Positions 56,182 through 64,000 of a DNA stretch of 64,000 bases are shown piece by piece. Numbering within the stretch: the first letter of the stretch is position 1; every line of letters begins with the position of its first letter. The stretch lies in the NCBI GenBank assembly GCA_016350165.1, contig CP066225.1, positions 1,798,001 to 1,862,000 of the forward strand. The letters are read 5' to 3'. This DNA comes from Planctomycetota bacterium (GTDB lineage Bacteria; Planctomycetota; Phycisphaerae; Phycisphaerales; Phycisphaeraceae). Made by a program: the position numbers and the translations under genes. Under the pieces are notes generated by a model. That model had not been told where the DNA came from, did not search any database, and was given only the letters and a program-made list of their open reading frames with translations.

Positions 56182-57042
56182 CTACCATTCACCATTTAGC
56201 ATCTTATCAATCGCAAACGCTACACCATCTTGGTCATTTCTCAAAGTACGCTGATCAGCCACTACCGCTGCCTGCTCCACAGCATTCCCCATTGCTACTC
56301 CTAACTGTGCATTAGACAGCATTGAAATATCATTAATCTCATCACCAATACACGCAATTTTTTCCTGAGATATCCCACGTTTTTCAGCAAGCCATTTAAT
56401 ACCCCGCCATTTATCAACCCCGTTCGCAAACACCTCAAGAATATATACCGTGTCTACCGGATCAGGCATCTGCACCCCCATAAAATGCTGTACCAAAACG
56501 CGATCCCCAAATTGTTCGCGTATTTTATTTTCCATCACACCCAATCGTGGCCCGCACGCAACCATACCAACACGCAATACTGCACGTAATTCTTCAACAC
56601 TCAAATTCGCCTGCGTATGCACACGTGATTGCGTCACTTCAAACCACCATGCACTATTTCCAACTAGGTCACAACTCCCCGTCACAAGATAATCATGCCC
56701 AACGACATTCGCATCACGAAAACACAAAATCGCTTCAGGCTCATCCTTCAAAAAATCAATCACATCATGCGCAAGGTGAGGTTCAAGCTCAGCAATCTCA
56801 ATACTTGCACCTGTTGAGATTTCGTTGATCATCGCACCTGTCACAAAGATCCCCAACTCAAGCACATCTTCCATCTCATCAAGTGAATACTTCGCTTCAC
56901 GCCACCCTCTCCCCGTGCAAGGCACGACCATCGTACCTGCATCCACCGCTCGACGAATCGCTTCACGATTCGTCTTACTCACAACGCCATCCTTACCCAA
57001 CAGCGTTCCATCCATATCAATTGCAATCAACTCGTATTTCAT
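56182..57042 (-). CDS. Cof-type HAD phosphatase (HAD-IIB)
   Basis: This 286-aa cytoplasmic phosphatase begins YELIAIDMDGTLLGKDGVVS with the catalytic DxD pair, followed by VVPCTGR (motif II), GVDKWRGIKWLAEKRGIS with the motif III Lys and GDEINDISMLSNAQLGVAMGNA (motif IV), ending in DGVAFAIDKML. The large C2B cap lies between motifs II and III. Typical substrates are sugar phosphates or FMN, which sequence does not resolve. ATG 57042 is used because homology begins there; the longer frame to 57159 would overlap the cls gene. It is probably co-transcribed with cls and dut. Confidence 0.92.
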   Translation of the reverse strand: MKYELIAIDMDGTLLGKDGVVSKTNREAIRRAVDAGTMVVPCTGRGWREAKYSLDEMEDVLELGIFVTGAMINEISTGASIEIAELEPHLAHDVIDFLKDEPEAILCFRDANVVGHDYLVTGSCDLVGNSAWWFEVTQSRVHTQANLSVEELRAVLRVGMVACGPRLGVMENKIREQFGDRVLVQHFMGVQMPDPVDTVYILEVFANGVDKWRGIKWLAEKRGISQEKIACIGDEINDISMLSNAQLGVAMGNAVEQAAVVADQRTLRNDQDGVAFAIDKMLNGEW

Positions 57043-57094
57043 CCCCACATCATAATCCCCACCAATACCCCTGTCATATACGCCTCTCCCTACA

Positions 57095-58558
57095 TCACAA
57101 CAACGGAGACGCCAACGCACACACCGCCTCACCCAACTGCTTCCAAGCACTACGATCATTCCAATGATCCAAATGCACCATCGTTGAATAAGTCATATAT
57201 GACTTCTGTTCATCACGTAGCCGCCTCGTTACTTCTTCGCCATACAAAAGTACATTCACCTCAAAATTCAGATGAAAACTCCGCATATCAATATTCGCAC
57301 TTCCCAACAATCCAAACGCATCATCCACCGTTACCGTCTTTGAATGTAGCAAACCACCTTCAAACTCAAATATCTTCACACCCGACGTCAGCAAATATTC
57401 GTAGTAATACTCACCAGCAGCCTTCACCAACGGATGATTATTTTCTTTAGGCACAACCACGCGCACATCAACATTACGATCCGCTGCCATACTCAGCGCC
57501 AACAACGTCGGCTCATCCGGCACAAAATACGGCGTCGTCAACACAATACGTTTTTGCGCACTGTTTAAAGCCGCAATCAACACTCGCCTAAAAGTTTCAG
57601 CCTCATAGTTAGGGCCAGTCGGCACAACTTGGCTACTAATTCTTCCAACCTTCTTCACTTCAGGGAACAAACTCGCATTATCCAATTGTCGCTGTGTTTT
57701 ATAAACCCAGTCATCCAAAAACACGCGTTGCAATTGCCAAACCACTGGCCCTTCAAACCGCCCACTTAAATCAACCCACTTTGGATTCTTCTCACTCCCA
57801 TAATGCTCTTCAACAATATTGTGACTCCCCACATACGCCGCCTCGCCATCAATCACCGCGATTTTACGATGATTGCGCATATCAATACGTGACAATTTAT
57901 GCCTGATCAGATTTACAGGCAAAACCGCATGTACATCAATACCATTCTTTGTCAGTTCACTAAATGCTGCACTTCTCACAAACCGTCGGCTCCCCGCTGC
58001 ATCCACCAACATCCGGCAAGATACCCCCCGCTGCCTTGCTCTAATCAACGCATTGATAATTGCTCTACCATTATCATCATCGACAAAAATATAGTATAGC
58101 AAATGTACATGATCCTTCGCCCGATCAATATCCTCTACCAATAGCTCTATGTAGCGCTTAGTCTGCGAGATAAATCTCACATCTGACCCGGTCACGATCG
58201 GATTCCCACTCATACTCCTCGCCTGCAACATCATCGCTTTCTGCTCAGGATTTACCTTGTACACCTCACCACCACCGCCGCCTGCTTCCTTATCCTTCTG
58301 CATCTTCGAATGGATACCAACCTGACTTTGCGCGCTCGCCAGATCCAAAACATACTTATGTTCCTGTTTCCTTCGCCACCCCAAATGATCCACCGCCAAA
58401 ATCAAATACAAGATCAAACCTAATTCAGGCAGTAGCAACACCACCACCAGCCAACTCATCATCACTCCCGGCAACATCCGCTTACGCAAGATCACTACCG
58501 CCATCACTATCCGAAGCACCCACTCAAATACAAAATATAGTGTCAGCCACGACATCAA
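57095..58558 (-). CDS. cls: Cardiolipin synthase (phospholipase D family)
   Basis: This 487-aa membrane enzyme condenses phosphatidylglycerol or related lipids to cardiolipin. Two N-terminal helices (LTLYFVFEWVLRIVMAVVIL and WLVVVLLLPELGLILYLIL) are followed by two PLD active sites: NHRKIAVIDGEAAYVGSHNI and HSKTVTVDDAFGLLGSANIDMRSFHLNFE, both with the HxKxxxxD pattern. The C-terminus is near the usual LDHWN-type ending of the family. An unusual Gly-rich stretch GGGGGEVYKV lies between the helices and the first domain. It heads the cls-HAD-dut run. Confidence 0.94.
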   Translation of the reverse strand: MMSWLTLYFVFEWVLRIVMAVVILRKRMLPGVMMSWLVVVLLLPELGLILYLILAVDHLGWRRKQEHKYVLDLASAQSQVGIHSKMQKDKEAGGGGGEVYKVNPEQKAMMLQARSMSGNPIVTGSDVRFISQTKRYIELLVEDIDRAKDHVHLLYYIFVDDDNGRAIINALIRARQRGVSCRMLVDAAGSRRFVRSAAFSELTKNGIDVHAVLPVNLIRHKLSRIDMRNHRKIAVIDGEAAYVGSHNIVEEHYGSEKNPKWVDLSGRFEGPVVWQLQRVFLDDWVYKTQRQLDNASLFPEVKKVGRISSQVVPTGPNYEAETFRRVLIAALNSAQKRIVLTTPYFVPDEPTLLALSMAADRNVDVRVVVPKENNHPLVKAAGEYYYEYLLTSGVKIFEFEGGLLHSKTVTVDDAFGLLGSANIDMRSFHLNFEVNVLLYGEEVTRRLRDEQKSYMTYSTMVHLDHWNDRSAWKQLGEAVCALASPLL

Positions 58559-59186
58559 TTAACCGCCCAGATTTCTTAACAATGTTAGAGGCATCACACT
58601 CACCCCCGCTGATCCCCACTCATCTCCCCCAACACAAAATCTATCGTCCTATTACACAACCTGCCTAACAAGACATCTCAACATCTTATCCCCTTCCCTC
58701 TCACCTTCCACAACTTCGTCTAAATAACCACATATTCTCCCACAAACATCTATAAGCCCCCCGGACCCCTCGAGTCCAATCCCATTCCGCCTGATTCGTT
58801 AATACCAACCTGCAATCATCATCAAAATGCAATATACCCACAACCAATGTCAAAATTATTTACACTTCCACTCAAACAAATACACACATCAAAACATTTT
58901 TCTTTTTAATCAAAATTTGAACGAACGTATAATATATAACCTAATCAGCGCATATAGTCCAGACTTATCTACACTTATAAAAACACTGCATTTTTCCCTA
59001 CAAATCACACACGCGCTTTTTCTCATTAGTCACATAAAATCTCTTCTATTCAGGTTGCAGCTTTTTACACAGCACATCACAATACTACCCACTGGCTTCG
59101 GCCAACATGTTCCCGCTTCACACAACATCAAGCTTCCGCGCCTGTTGTTTTTGTATCCGCCGCGACCTTCTTTTACTGAGGCAAAC
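58559..59186. other. Divergent spacer between cls and the second TetR gene
   Basis: About 630 bp with no supported gene. The plus strand is G-poor. The TetR frame is open from 58827, but residues before ATG 59187 are a low-complexity mix that does not resemble the family, so this part is treated as leader. It should hold promoters for both divergent units; no clear palindrome was found. Confidence 0.5.
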
Positions 59187-59936
59187 ATGTCCGATCTTGA
59201 ACATACCACCCTCGACACAAAACCTCGTATTCTTCAACTCGCCATTCAACTCTTCGCACAAAAAGGTCCTGACGCCGTTGGTATCCGTGAAATCGCCGCC
59301 GCCGCTAACGTTTCACTCAACACCGTCATGTACCATTTCAAATCAAAGGAAAATCTTTATAACCAAACGCTTCTCTACGTCCTTTCGCAAATCCGTAATC
59401 AGGATTCAATCATTGCGAAAAACAAACCTCATGATCCATCTGATCCACTGCAAGTTGCAAACGCAATCGCAAACACATTCAACGACTTCATGATGGACTT
59501 AATCCAAGATCATAAAATGCAGTTCGTCGATTTGCTCGCGCGTGCAATCTATTCTCAACAACCAGCCGCACAACAAATCATTCTTGATGTGCCCGACACA
59601 ATTCCTCAACTATTATTTGATTACATCAAACCCGCTGCCCCAAACACAAATCTCGGCGAAATACATTTCCTCATCAACATCTTCTGGACTCAAGCCATCC
59701 TCTACATCTCAGGACGCACACTCATCAACATTAAAAACCAAAGACCAGTCGATTCCCAAATCCCCGCAATCGCATACAAACATGCAGCATTCCAACTCAG
59801 CATACTTTTCTGTCGCCACATCAACCTGCCCGACCCACAAAAAAGTGATGAACTCCAAAGCACTTCATACACCGCCGAGCAAGGCCCCTTCAGCAACACA
59901 AACATCAACACACAAGCACAAACATCCGTCATCTGA
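59187..59936 (+). CDS. TetR/AcrR-family transcriptional regulator
   Basis: This 249-aa regulator has the TetR DNA-binding domain at about residues 12-60: KPRILQLAIQLFAQKGPDAVGIREIAAAANVSLNTVMYHFKSKENLY. The ligand domain follows (NTFNDFMMDLIQDHKMQFVDLLARAIYSQQPAAQQIILD), with a polar tail. ATG 59187 is chosen because the fold begins just after it. The N-terminal domain resembles that of the efflux regulator at 8 kb. No target gene is obvious: the neighbours are a divergent cls operon and a convergent kinase gene. A terminator follows. Confidence 0.88.
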   Translation: MSDLEHTTLDTKPRILQLAIQLFAQKGPDAVGIREIAAAANVSLNTVMYHFKSKENLYNQTLLYVLSQIRNQDSIIAKNKPHDPSDPLQVANAIANTFNDFMMDLIQDHKMQFVDLLARAIYSQQPAAQQIILDVPDTIPQLLFDYIKPAAPNTNLGEIHFLINIFWTQAILYISGRTLINIKNQRPVDSQIPAIAYKHAAFQLSILFCRHINLPDPQKSDELQSTSYTAEQGPFSNTNINTQAQTSVI

Positions 59937-59959
59937 TCTAACACATTATTAGAACAAAA

Positions 59960-59987
59960 AAAACCTCCTATTATCAGGAGGTTTTTT
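59960..59987. terminator. Bidirectional terminator between the TetR and kinase genes
   Basis: A perfect 8-bp stem AACCTCCT/AGGAGGTT with a 6-nt loop has A residues on the left and T residues on the right, so it can stop both convergent transcripts. The last codons and stop of the kinase gene (stop at 59974-59976) lie within it. Confidence 0.85.
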
Positions 59988-60591
59988 CATTATTTTCACA
60001 TCGCACCAACTGTCCACTCTCGCCGCTATACACAAAATCAAATCTCTCTAAATTTACCAGTTGCTCCACATACCAATCCTCTGATGCCGCCCACCGCTTT
60101 ATCCAAACCTCTTCATTTTCACCGCGATCTCTAACCCTTTGCGTCGCCACCCCACGTGGCACATCAATCCAAATCTTTAAATCATACACCGCAATCGTTG
60201 GTAAACACGAATAAACTCCCTCGACAATAAGAACATCCTTAATATTGATCTCACGTATGTCACCTAACTGATTTTTAGACCAATCATACGCTTCATAGTA
60301 AAGATGTCTGCAACCCTTAAGAGCCTTAAAAACAACTGAAATACGTAATCGCTCCCAATCAAAGTACCGCCACACCCCCTCTTCCAGCGATAACCTCGCT
60401 CGCTTCTCTTCATCCATCACACGATAAAAATCATCCATCCCAACAATCGGCTCACCAATCGCTTCTGCCAATTCCCTCGCAAACGTGCTCTTACCACAGC
60501 CGCCCACACCATCAACACCAACCAAAACCGGGCGTGACAGTTTCTCAGATAATTCACGTATCCTCTTAACCACCATCTCAATATCAAACAA
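59974..60591 (-). CDS. Uridine kinase-like P-loop kinase
   Basis: This 205-aa protein has the uridine kinase/phosphoribulokinase-type P-loop VLVGVDGVGGCGKSTFARELAEAI near residue 22, then VGMDDFYRVMDEEKR with the substrate-side Asp, a YFDWERL motif, and VLIVEGVYSCLP, followed by DLKIWIDVPRGVATQRVRDRGEN with the lid arginines. Cytoplasmic nucleoside phosphorylation is the likely role, but the substrate is not certain. It is 27 bp downstream of the DNA polymerase delta' gene and likely in its operon. The C-terminus runs into the bidirectional terminator. Confidence 0.85.
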   Translation of the reverse strand: MFDIEMVVKRIRELSEKLSRPVLVGVDGVGGCGKSTFARELAEAIGEPIVGMDDFYRVMDEEKRARLSLEEGVWRYFDWERLRISVVFKALKGCRHLYYEAYDWSKNQLGDIREINIKDVLIVEGVYSCLPTIAVYDLKIWIDVPRGVATQRVRDRGENEEVWIKRWAASEDWYVEQLVNLERFDFVYSGESGQLVRCENNEKTS

Positions 60592-60618
60592 CCCTCACCT
60601 CATTCCTTCCAAACACAA

Positions 60619-61797
60619 TCACCCACCTGCTTCGCAACGATAAATCGCCTGCGTCATCTTCATCACCAAGTGATCACACACCATATCTATCTTCACATTA
60701 GACCGATACAAATCCTCTGCTTCCGTGATCGCTTCAATCACTTTCACCCAAGGGCCCATCACCCCTTCACCACCTTCCAAATCACCCACACCAACAACAT
60801 CCACATTCCCCATCATCTTCCTTCTTGCATGCTCCGACACCATTCCCCACATCAGCCCAGCCCCCATCTTATTCGCAGCCTCTTTACTCGCACCCTTATG
60901 CGCATCCACCCAACCCTTTGCAAATTCATCAACCCGCGCTGCCATCATGCCACCCAACTCACCATCAGCCTTCCCCTGTGCGAGCCCTTCAATCCGTGGC
61001 AAAATATCATTCGCCCACGCCATCAACCCAAACCGGATCGTCATCCCCGCGCGACCCAAACTTCCACCACTAAAACCAATCAACCATTCACGCATCGCAT
61101 CGTCTAACCCGCGCATAGTCTCTGTCTCATGTCCTTCCAACCATCGTCTCACCACACCATCATCCAAAGGCACAAAACCAATCCGCTGACACCGCGACTT
61201 AATCGTCGGCAGCAACCGATCCTCACTACTCGTCACCAGAATAAACACGCTCCCCGGTGCAGGCTCTTCCAATGTCTTCAGCAAAGCATTCTGCCCAAAC
61301 GGATTCATCAACTCCGCTTCATCAATAATAAAAACCTTCCCCTTCCCCATCGCCGGCTTATGATACGCCTTCTCCAGCACCGCCTCTTGAATCACCTGCA
61401 CAGGTATACTCGTCAGTTTCCTGTTCCTCACATTCGCATCATCGCTGTACCGTGCAAGCTCTTTCACCACCACATGCAAATCAGGATGCGCCCCCTTCAA
61501 ACCGCCCTCATCTTCTTCCTCACCCTTCTTATTTACTTCCTTCAAACCACCATCAAACGTCGCATCGTCCACCATCTTGAACAACTTGCAACTCTCACAA
61601 TGACCGCACGCATGTACCTTCCCATGCAAATCCACCACCTGATCCAGACAAAGCACCACCTTCGCAAACGCAACAGCCGTACTGTACTTTCCAACCCCCA
61701 CAGGCCCATGAAACATATACGCATGATGCAGCTTCCCACTGCACAACGCCGCCTCCAACACACCCACCGCCTTACTCTGTCCTTGAATTCTGTCCAT
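60619..61797 (-). CDS. holB: DNA polymerase III subunit delta' (HolB-like clamp-loader ATPase)
   Basis: This 392-aa AAA+ protein resembles the clamp-loader delta' subunit. It shows the start IQGQSKAVGVLEAALCSGKLHHAYMFHGPVGVGKYSTAVAFA with a Walker A, a four-Cys zinc module (CGHCESC with an earlier Cys), KVFIIDEAELMNPFGQNALLKTLEEP with the Walker B-like region, and the sensor segment LVTSSEDRLLPTIKSRCQRIGF (SRC motif). Residues 63-110 hold an additional charged linker (KGEEEDEGGLKGAHPDLHVV) in the zinc region. The gene sits between the monooxygenase and kinase genes in a tight minus-strand run. The dnaX tau/gamma subunit also has these motifs but is longer, so holB is preferred. Confidence 0.88.
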   Translation of the reverse strand: MDRIQGQSKAVGVLEAALCSGKLHHAYMFHGPVGVGKYSTAVAFAKVVLCLDQVVDLHGKVHACGHCESCKLFKMVDDATFDGGLKEVNKKGEEEDEGGLKGAHPDLHVVVKELARYSDDANVRNRKLTSIPVQVIQEAVLEKAYHKPAMGKGKVFIIDEAELMNPFGQNALLKTLEEPAPGSVFILVTSSEDRLLPTIKSRCQRIGFVPLDDGVVRRWLEGHETETMRGLDDAMREWLIGFSGGSLGRAGMTIRFGLMAWANDILPRIEGLAQGKADGELGGMMAARVDEFAKGWVDAHKGASKEAANKMGAGLMWGMVSEHARRKMMGNVDVVGVGDLEGGEGVMGPWVKVIEAITEAEDLYRSNVKIDMVCDHLVMKMTQAIYRCEAGG

Positions 61798-61841
61798 ACC
61801 CCCATCATAATCCCCCTTCCTTCACCTGTCTCCCCGCCCCA

Positions 61842-62990
61842 TCAAATCGGCTCCCTCAATCCCTTCACCACCATCCGTGTCATCAACCGTCGAGGCAGCA
61901 CTCTCATCTTCAAAAACCGCATCCGCATCGCCCAATCCGTCGTCTTAATCATCATCCCAGCAATTGATCGCGACTGATCCACAACCTTTTTTACCTGCCT
62001 TTTACGTCTTTTCTCATACAACATCAGCGCCCTCTCCACACACACCTCATCTACACGCAACAGTTCATCCGCAAGTACAGCAGCACTCTCCATCGCCATC
62101 GAAGCTCCTGCCCCAGCCGTCGGCAAAACCGCACTCCCCGAATCTCCCACCAGCACCACCCGCTTCGTGTGCCATTTCCTACTCCAACAATCCTTCAATC
62201 GCCAATACACCACCTCATCTTCATCTTCCGGAAACGCATCCATCACTCCCTCATACGCTGCCCCCAACCCACCCAAATACCGCTTCACTTTTTCCTTTCT
62301 TCCATCACCATGAATCTCTATCTCTTGATTAGGGCCAAACACCGCGATACACATCCGTCTATCTGTCGGATAGAATCCTAAAAATCGGCCTCTTCCCCAA
62401 TTCTCAACAATATCCCCATGTTTCCCCTTTTCATTCAGGTCCATCCACCACACCCAGCCACCCCACTCCGGATCAAACGATTCACCCTTCTTAAAACATA
62501 TCTGCCTCACCTTCGAATGCAGCCCATCCGCACCGACCACCAAATCAAACACCTCTTCAACCCCATCATCAAATTTAACGCCAACCATGTTCTCCTTCTC
62601 ATCAATCGTCTCAACCGTACGCCCCATTCTGACATCCACCCCATCACCAACCCCACCGTGTAGCACATTCACCAACTCACTTCGCGCAATCAATCGCGTT
62701 TGGCCATACTGTTCTCCCACCTTCTCCCAATCAAACCGCCGCACCAATTTCCCCGCATCATCATGCACCTCATACCCCTTCATCTCCCGACTTCGCTTCA
62801 CAAACTCATCAAACACACCTAGCCCATGCATCACCCGACTTCCCATCGGATACAACCCAATCGCAAACCCGCCCAATTCTTCAAACCGCTCCGCCCGCTC
62901 AACCAACACGATCTCCATCCCTGGCCGCCTCTGCAGCAACCCCGCCAACGTCAAACCCGCTATGCCACCACCAACAATCAACACCTTCAT
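61842..62990 (-). CDS. FAD-dependent monooxygenase (PHBH/UbiH superfamily)
   Basis: This 382-aa flavoprotein begins with the FAD Rossmann motif MKVLIVGGGIAGLTLAGLLQRR, continues with GFAIGLYPMGSRVMHGLG and DLVVGADGLHSKVRQICF (the DG motif), and the second FAD motif VVLVGDSGSAVLPTAGAGASMAMESAAVLADEL. Members hydroxylate aromatic or polyketide substrates using NADPH and oxygen; the substrate here is unknown. ATG 62990 is used, since the open frame to 63080 adds residues unlike the family. It is the first gene of the run with holB and the kinase gene (44-bp spacer). Confidence 0.92.
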   Translation of the reverse strand: MKVLIVGGGIAGLTLAGLLQRRPGMEIVLVERAERFEELGGFAIGLYPMGSRVMHGLGVFDEFVKRSREMKGYEVHDDAGKLVRRFDWEKVGEQYGQTRLIARSELVNVLHGGVGDGVDVRMGRTVETIDEKENMVGVKFDDGVEEVFDLVVGADGLHSKVRQICFKKGESFDPEWGGWVWWMDLNEKGKHGDIVENWGRGRFLGFYPTDRRMCIAVFGPNQEIEIHGDGRKEKVKRYLGGLGAAYEGVMDAFPEDEDEVVYWRLKDCWSRKWHTKRVVLVGDSGSAVLPTAGAGASMAMESAAVLADELLRVDEVCVERALMLYEKRRKRQVKKVVDQSRSIAGMMIKTTDWAMRMRFLKMRVLPRRLMTRMVVKGLREPI

Positions 62991-63191
62991 ATTCGTACCC
63001 TTCAACCAGCAGTTATCACCCCATAACCAAACGCATAACCCTCTACCCTTACCTGAATTACATCGACCAAAAACACCCATACATGCGACTATCTCGCACA
63101 GAAAAGATCACAAATAAACCTCCTCTTCGATGTAAAAATTTGGTATCATTGCCCCTCGCGACTCATCTCAAATCCAAAGAGGAGTATATGG

Positions 63192-64000
63192 ATGATGCTT
63201 AAACTGCGATCCACAATAAGCACATTAACTAGCCTGTATACAAGCACTTATAGCCTAGCGATTGCCGCCGTCTGCCTCTCAGTTCTTATCACAGCAACCG
63301 CCTCAGCCGCACCATACATCGTCAAGGTCGGCCGCTCACCTCTCGTCCAGCCCGGCGAAGACATCTCTACACCATTCCCTGTACGCAGACTCATGCCACT
63401 CGAGTCCGAACGCGAACCCGCACCATCCGAAGGCGAAGTCGTCCCATGGTACATAGCCCCACTACACCTCGGCCGCACCATCACCATCGAAGGCAACATC
63501 GTTCGCGCTAACGACATCGGCAACCTCACCTTCCTCAACTTCACAGACCAAATGAATGACTTCACCGTCGTCTGCTACCGCAACATGTACAACTCCGCCC
63601 CCTTTGGTAAACCCGAAGAAGCATACAAAAATAAAACCGTCCAAATCACCGGCCGCGTTACCGCATACCGTGGCAAACCCCAAATCGGTGTTCATGAAGG
63701 TGGTCGAATCAAAATCGTTGGCACGCACGCAACGCCAAAACCCGCTGGCTTCGTCACTCCAAACATCGTGCCCCCACCAACAGTCTCCAAAGGCGATCTC
63801 CCAATCGTCAACAACGCAATCCCATGGGATCAAGCAAAACGCCATATCGGTAAAAAAATCACCATACAAGGCAAAGTCGTTGCAGCAAAGAACTTAGGAA
63901 CTATCGCATTCCTCAACTTCGACACCGAATGGAAAGGTAAATTCTCCGTCGTCATCTACGGCTCCGTCTTCTCAGATATCGTCGGAGGCGACCCAGAATC
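63192..64000 (+). CDS. Secreted protein with repeated OB-fold-like domains, 3' end outside window
   Basis: The frame is open from ATG 63192 to the window end (269 codons plus two bases) with no stop. A GGAG-rich site lies 7 nt upstream. The signal peptide is long (MMLKLRSTIS..., core YSLAIAAVCLSVLITATASA). Two similar segments follow: HLGRTITIEGNIVRANDIGN-LTFLNF with a strand/helix tail at about residues 93-170, and HIGKKITIQGKVVAAKNLGT-IAFLNF from about residue 218. Each looks like a small beta-barrel OB-fold of the kind seen in exported nucleic-acid-binding or DUF-type planctomycete proteins. Sequence GRVTAYRGKPQIGVHEGGRI is typical of OB strands 4-5. Function is unknown. Confidence 0.75.
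   Translation, partial: MMLKLRSTISTLTSLYTSTYSLAIAAVCLSVLITATASAAPYIVKVGRSPLVQPGEDISTPFPVRRLMPLESEREPAPSEGEVVPWYIAPLHLGRTITIEGNIVRANDIGNLTFLNFTDQMNDFTVVCYRNMYNSAPFGKPEEAYKNKTVQITGRVTAYRGKPQIGVHEGGRIKIVGTHATPKPAGFVTPNIVPPPTVSKGDLPIVNNAIPWDQAKRHIGKKITIQGKVVAAKNLGTIAFLNFDTEWKGKFSVVIYGSVFSDIVGGDPE

Noticed and set aside
58827-59186. 120-residue N-terminal extension of the second TetR regulator
   Set aside because: The extension is low-complexity with hydrophobic and polar patches and no resemblance to the family; the DNA-binding domain starts just after ATG 59187.
61129-61977. 282-codon open frame on the plus strand opposite holB
   Set aside because: It is rich in His, Arg, Pro and Leu and lies antisense to a clear HolB. 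It is the mirror image of G-rich coding sequence with biased codons.

Overview
The window looks like chromosomal DNA of a planctomycete, most likely of the Phycisphaerae. This is inferred from a PEP-CTERM protein with HAF-type repeats, several membrane proteins with the CGYDL...CxECG zinc ribbon that planctomycetes often carry, a planctomycete-type tyrosine recombinase, and the general gene mix. No rRNA or marker gene in the window settles the species.

Layout. 0-7.4 kb holds ordinary genes: a UDP-glucuronate decarboxylase-like epimerase, an SDR dehydrogenase, a zinc-ribbon membrane protein, an SRPBCC protein with no normal start codon, pterin-4a-carbinolamine dehydratase and an M42 aminopeptidase. 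A tRNA-Pro(UGG) lies at 7.5 kb. 8.0-14.9 kb is a complete drug-efflux locus: a TetR repressor with a palindromic candidate operator, then outer-membrane factor, membrane-fusion protein and RND pump. 14.9-20.9 kb has three tandem paralogues on the minus strand, each with two N-terminal membrane segments around a zinc ribbon and a large unknown domain. Upstream of them lies 1.9 kb without genes. It is nearly free of G on the plus strand and carries nine copies of a 25-bp core in a higher-order repeat, then a cluster of small GCGC hairpins. A PEP-CTERM/HAF protein follows.

24.2-36.7 kb is a genomic island inserted at the 3' end of tRNA-Val(GAC). A 24-bp copy of the tRNA end (one mismatch) marks the left side, and the intact tRNA plus a decayed integrase marks the right. 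The island carries decayed genes (IS1595-like transposase/TPR chimera, a possible PilM-like fragment, a truncated MauE-like gene) and one apparently intact pair: an exported 459-aa protein translationally coupled to a 2462-aa secreted YD/RHS-repeat protein.

37-55 kb returns to core genes: spmA/spmB, a FixJ/FixL-like two-component pair, sugar-nucleotide genes (nucleotidyltransferase and rfbB), a two-domain glycosyltransferase, trxB, two small ligand-binding-fold proteins, an aldo/keto reductase with a MarR regulator (each preceded by the same perfect palindrome), a DUF3592-like protein, ruvA and a chemoreceptor. 55-63 kb holds two minus-strand operons, cls-HAD-dut and monooxygenase-holB-kinase, with a second TetR gene between them. 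The window ends inside a secreted OB-fold protein gene.

By eye the plus strand is C-rich and G-poor over about 5-24 kb and 55-64 kb, and G-rich over about 37-53 kb, whichever strand is coding.
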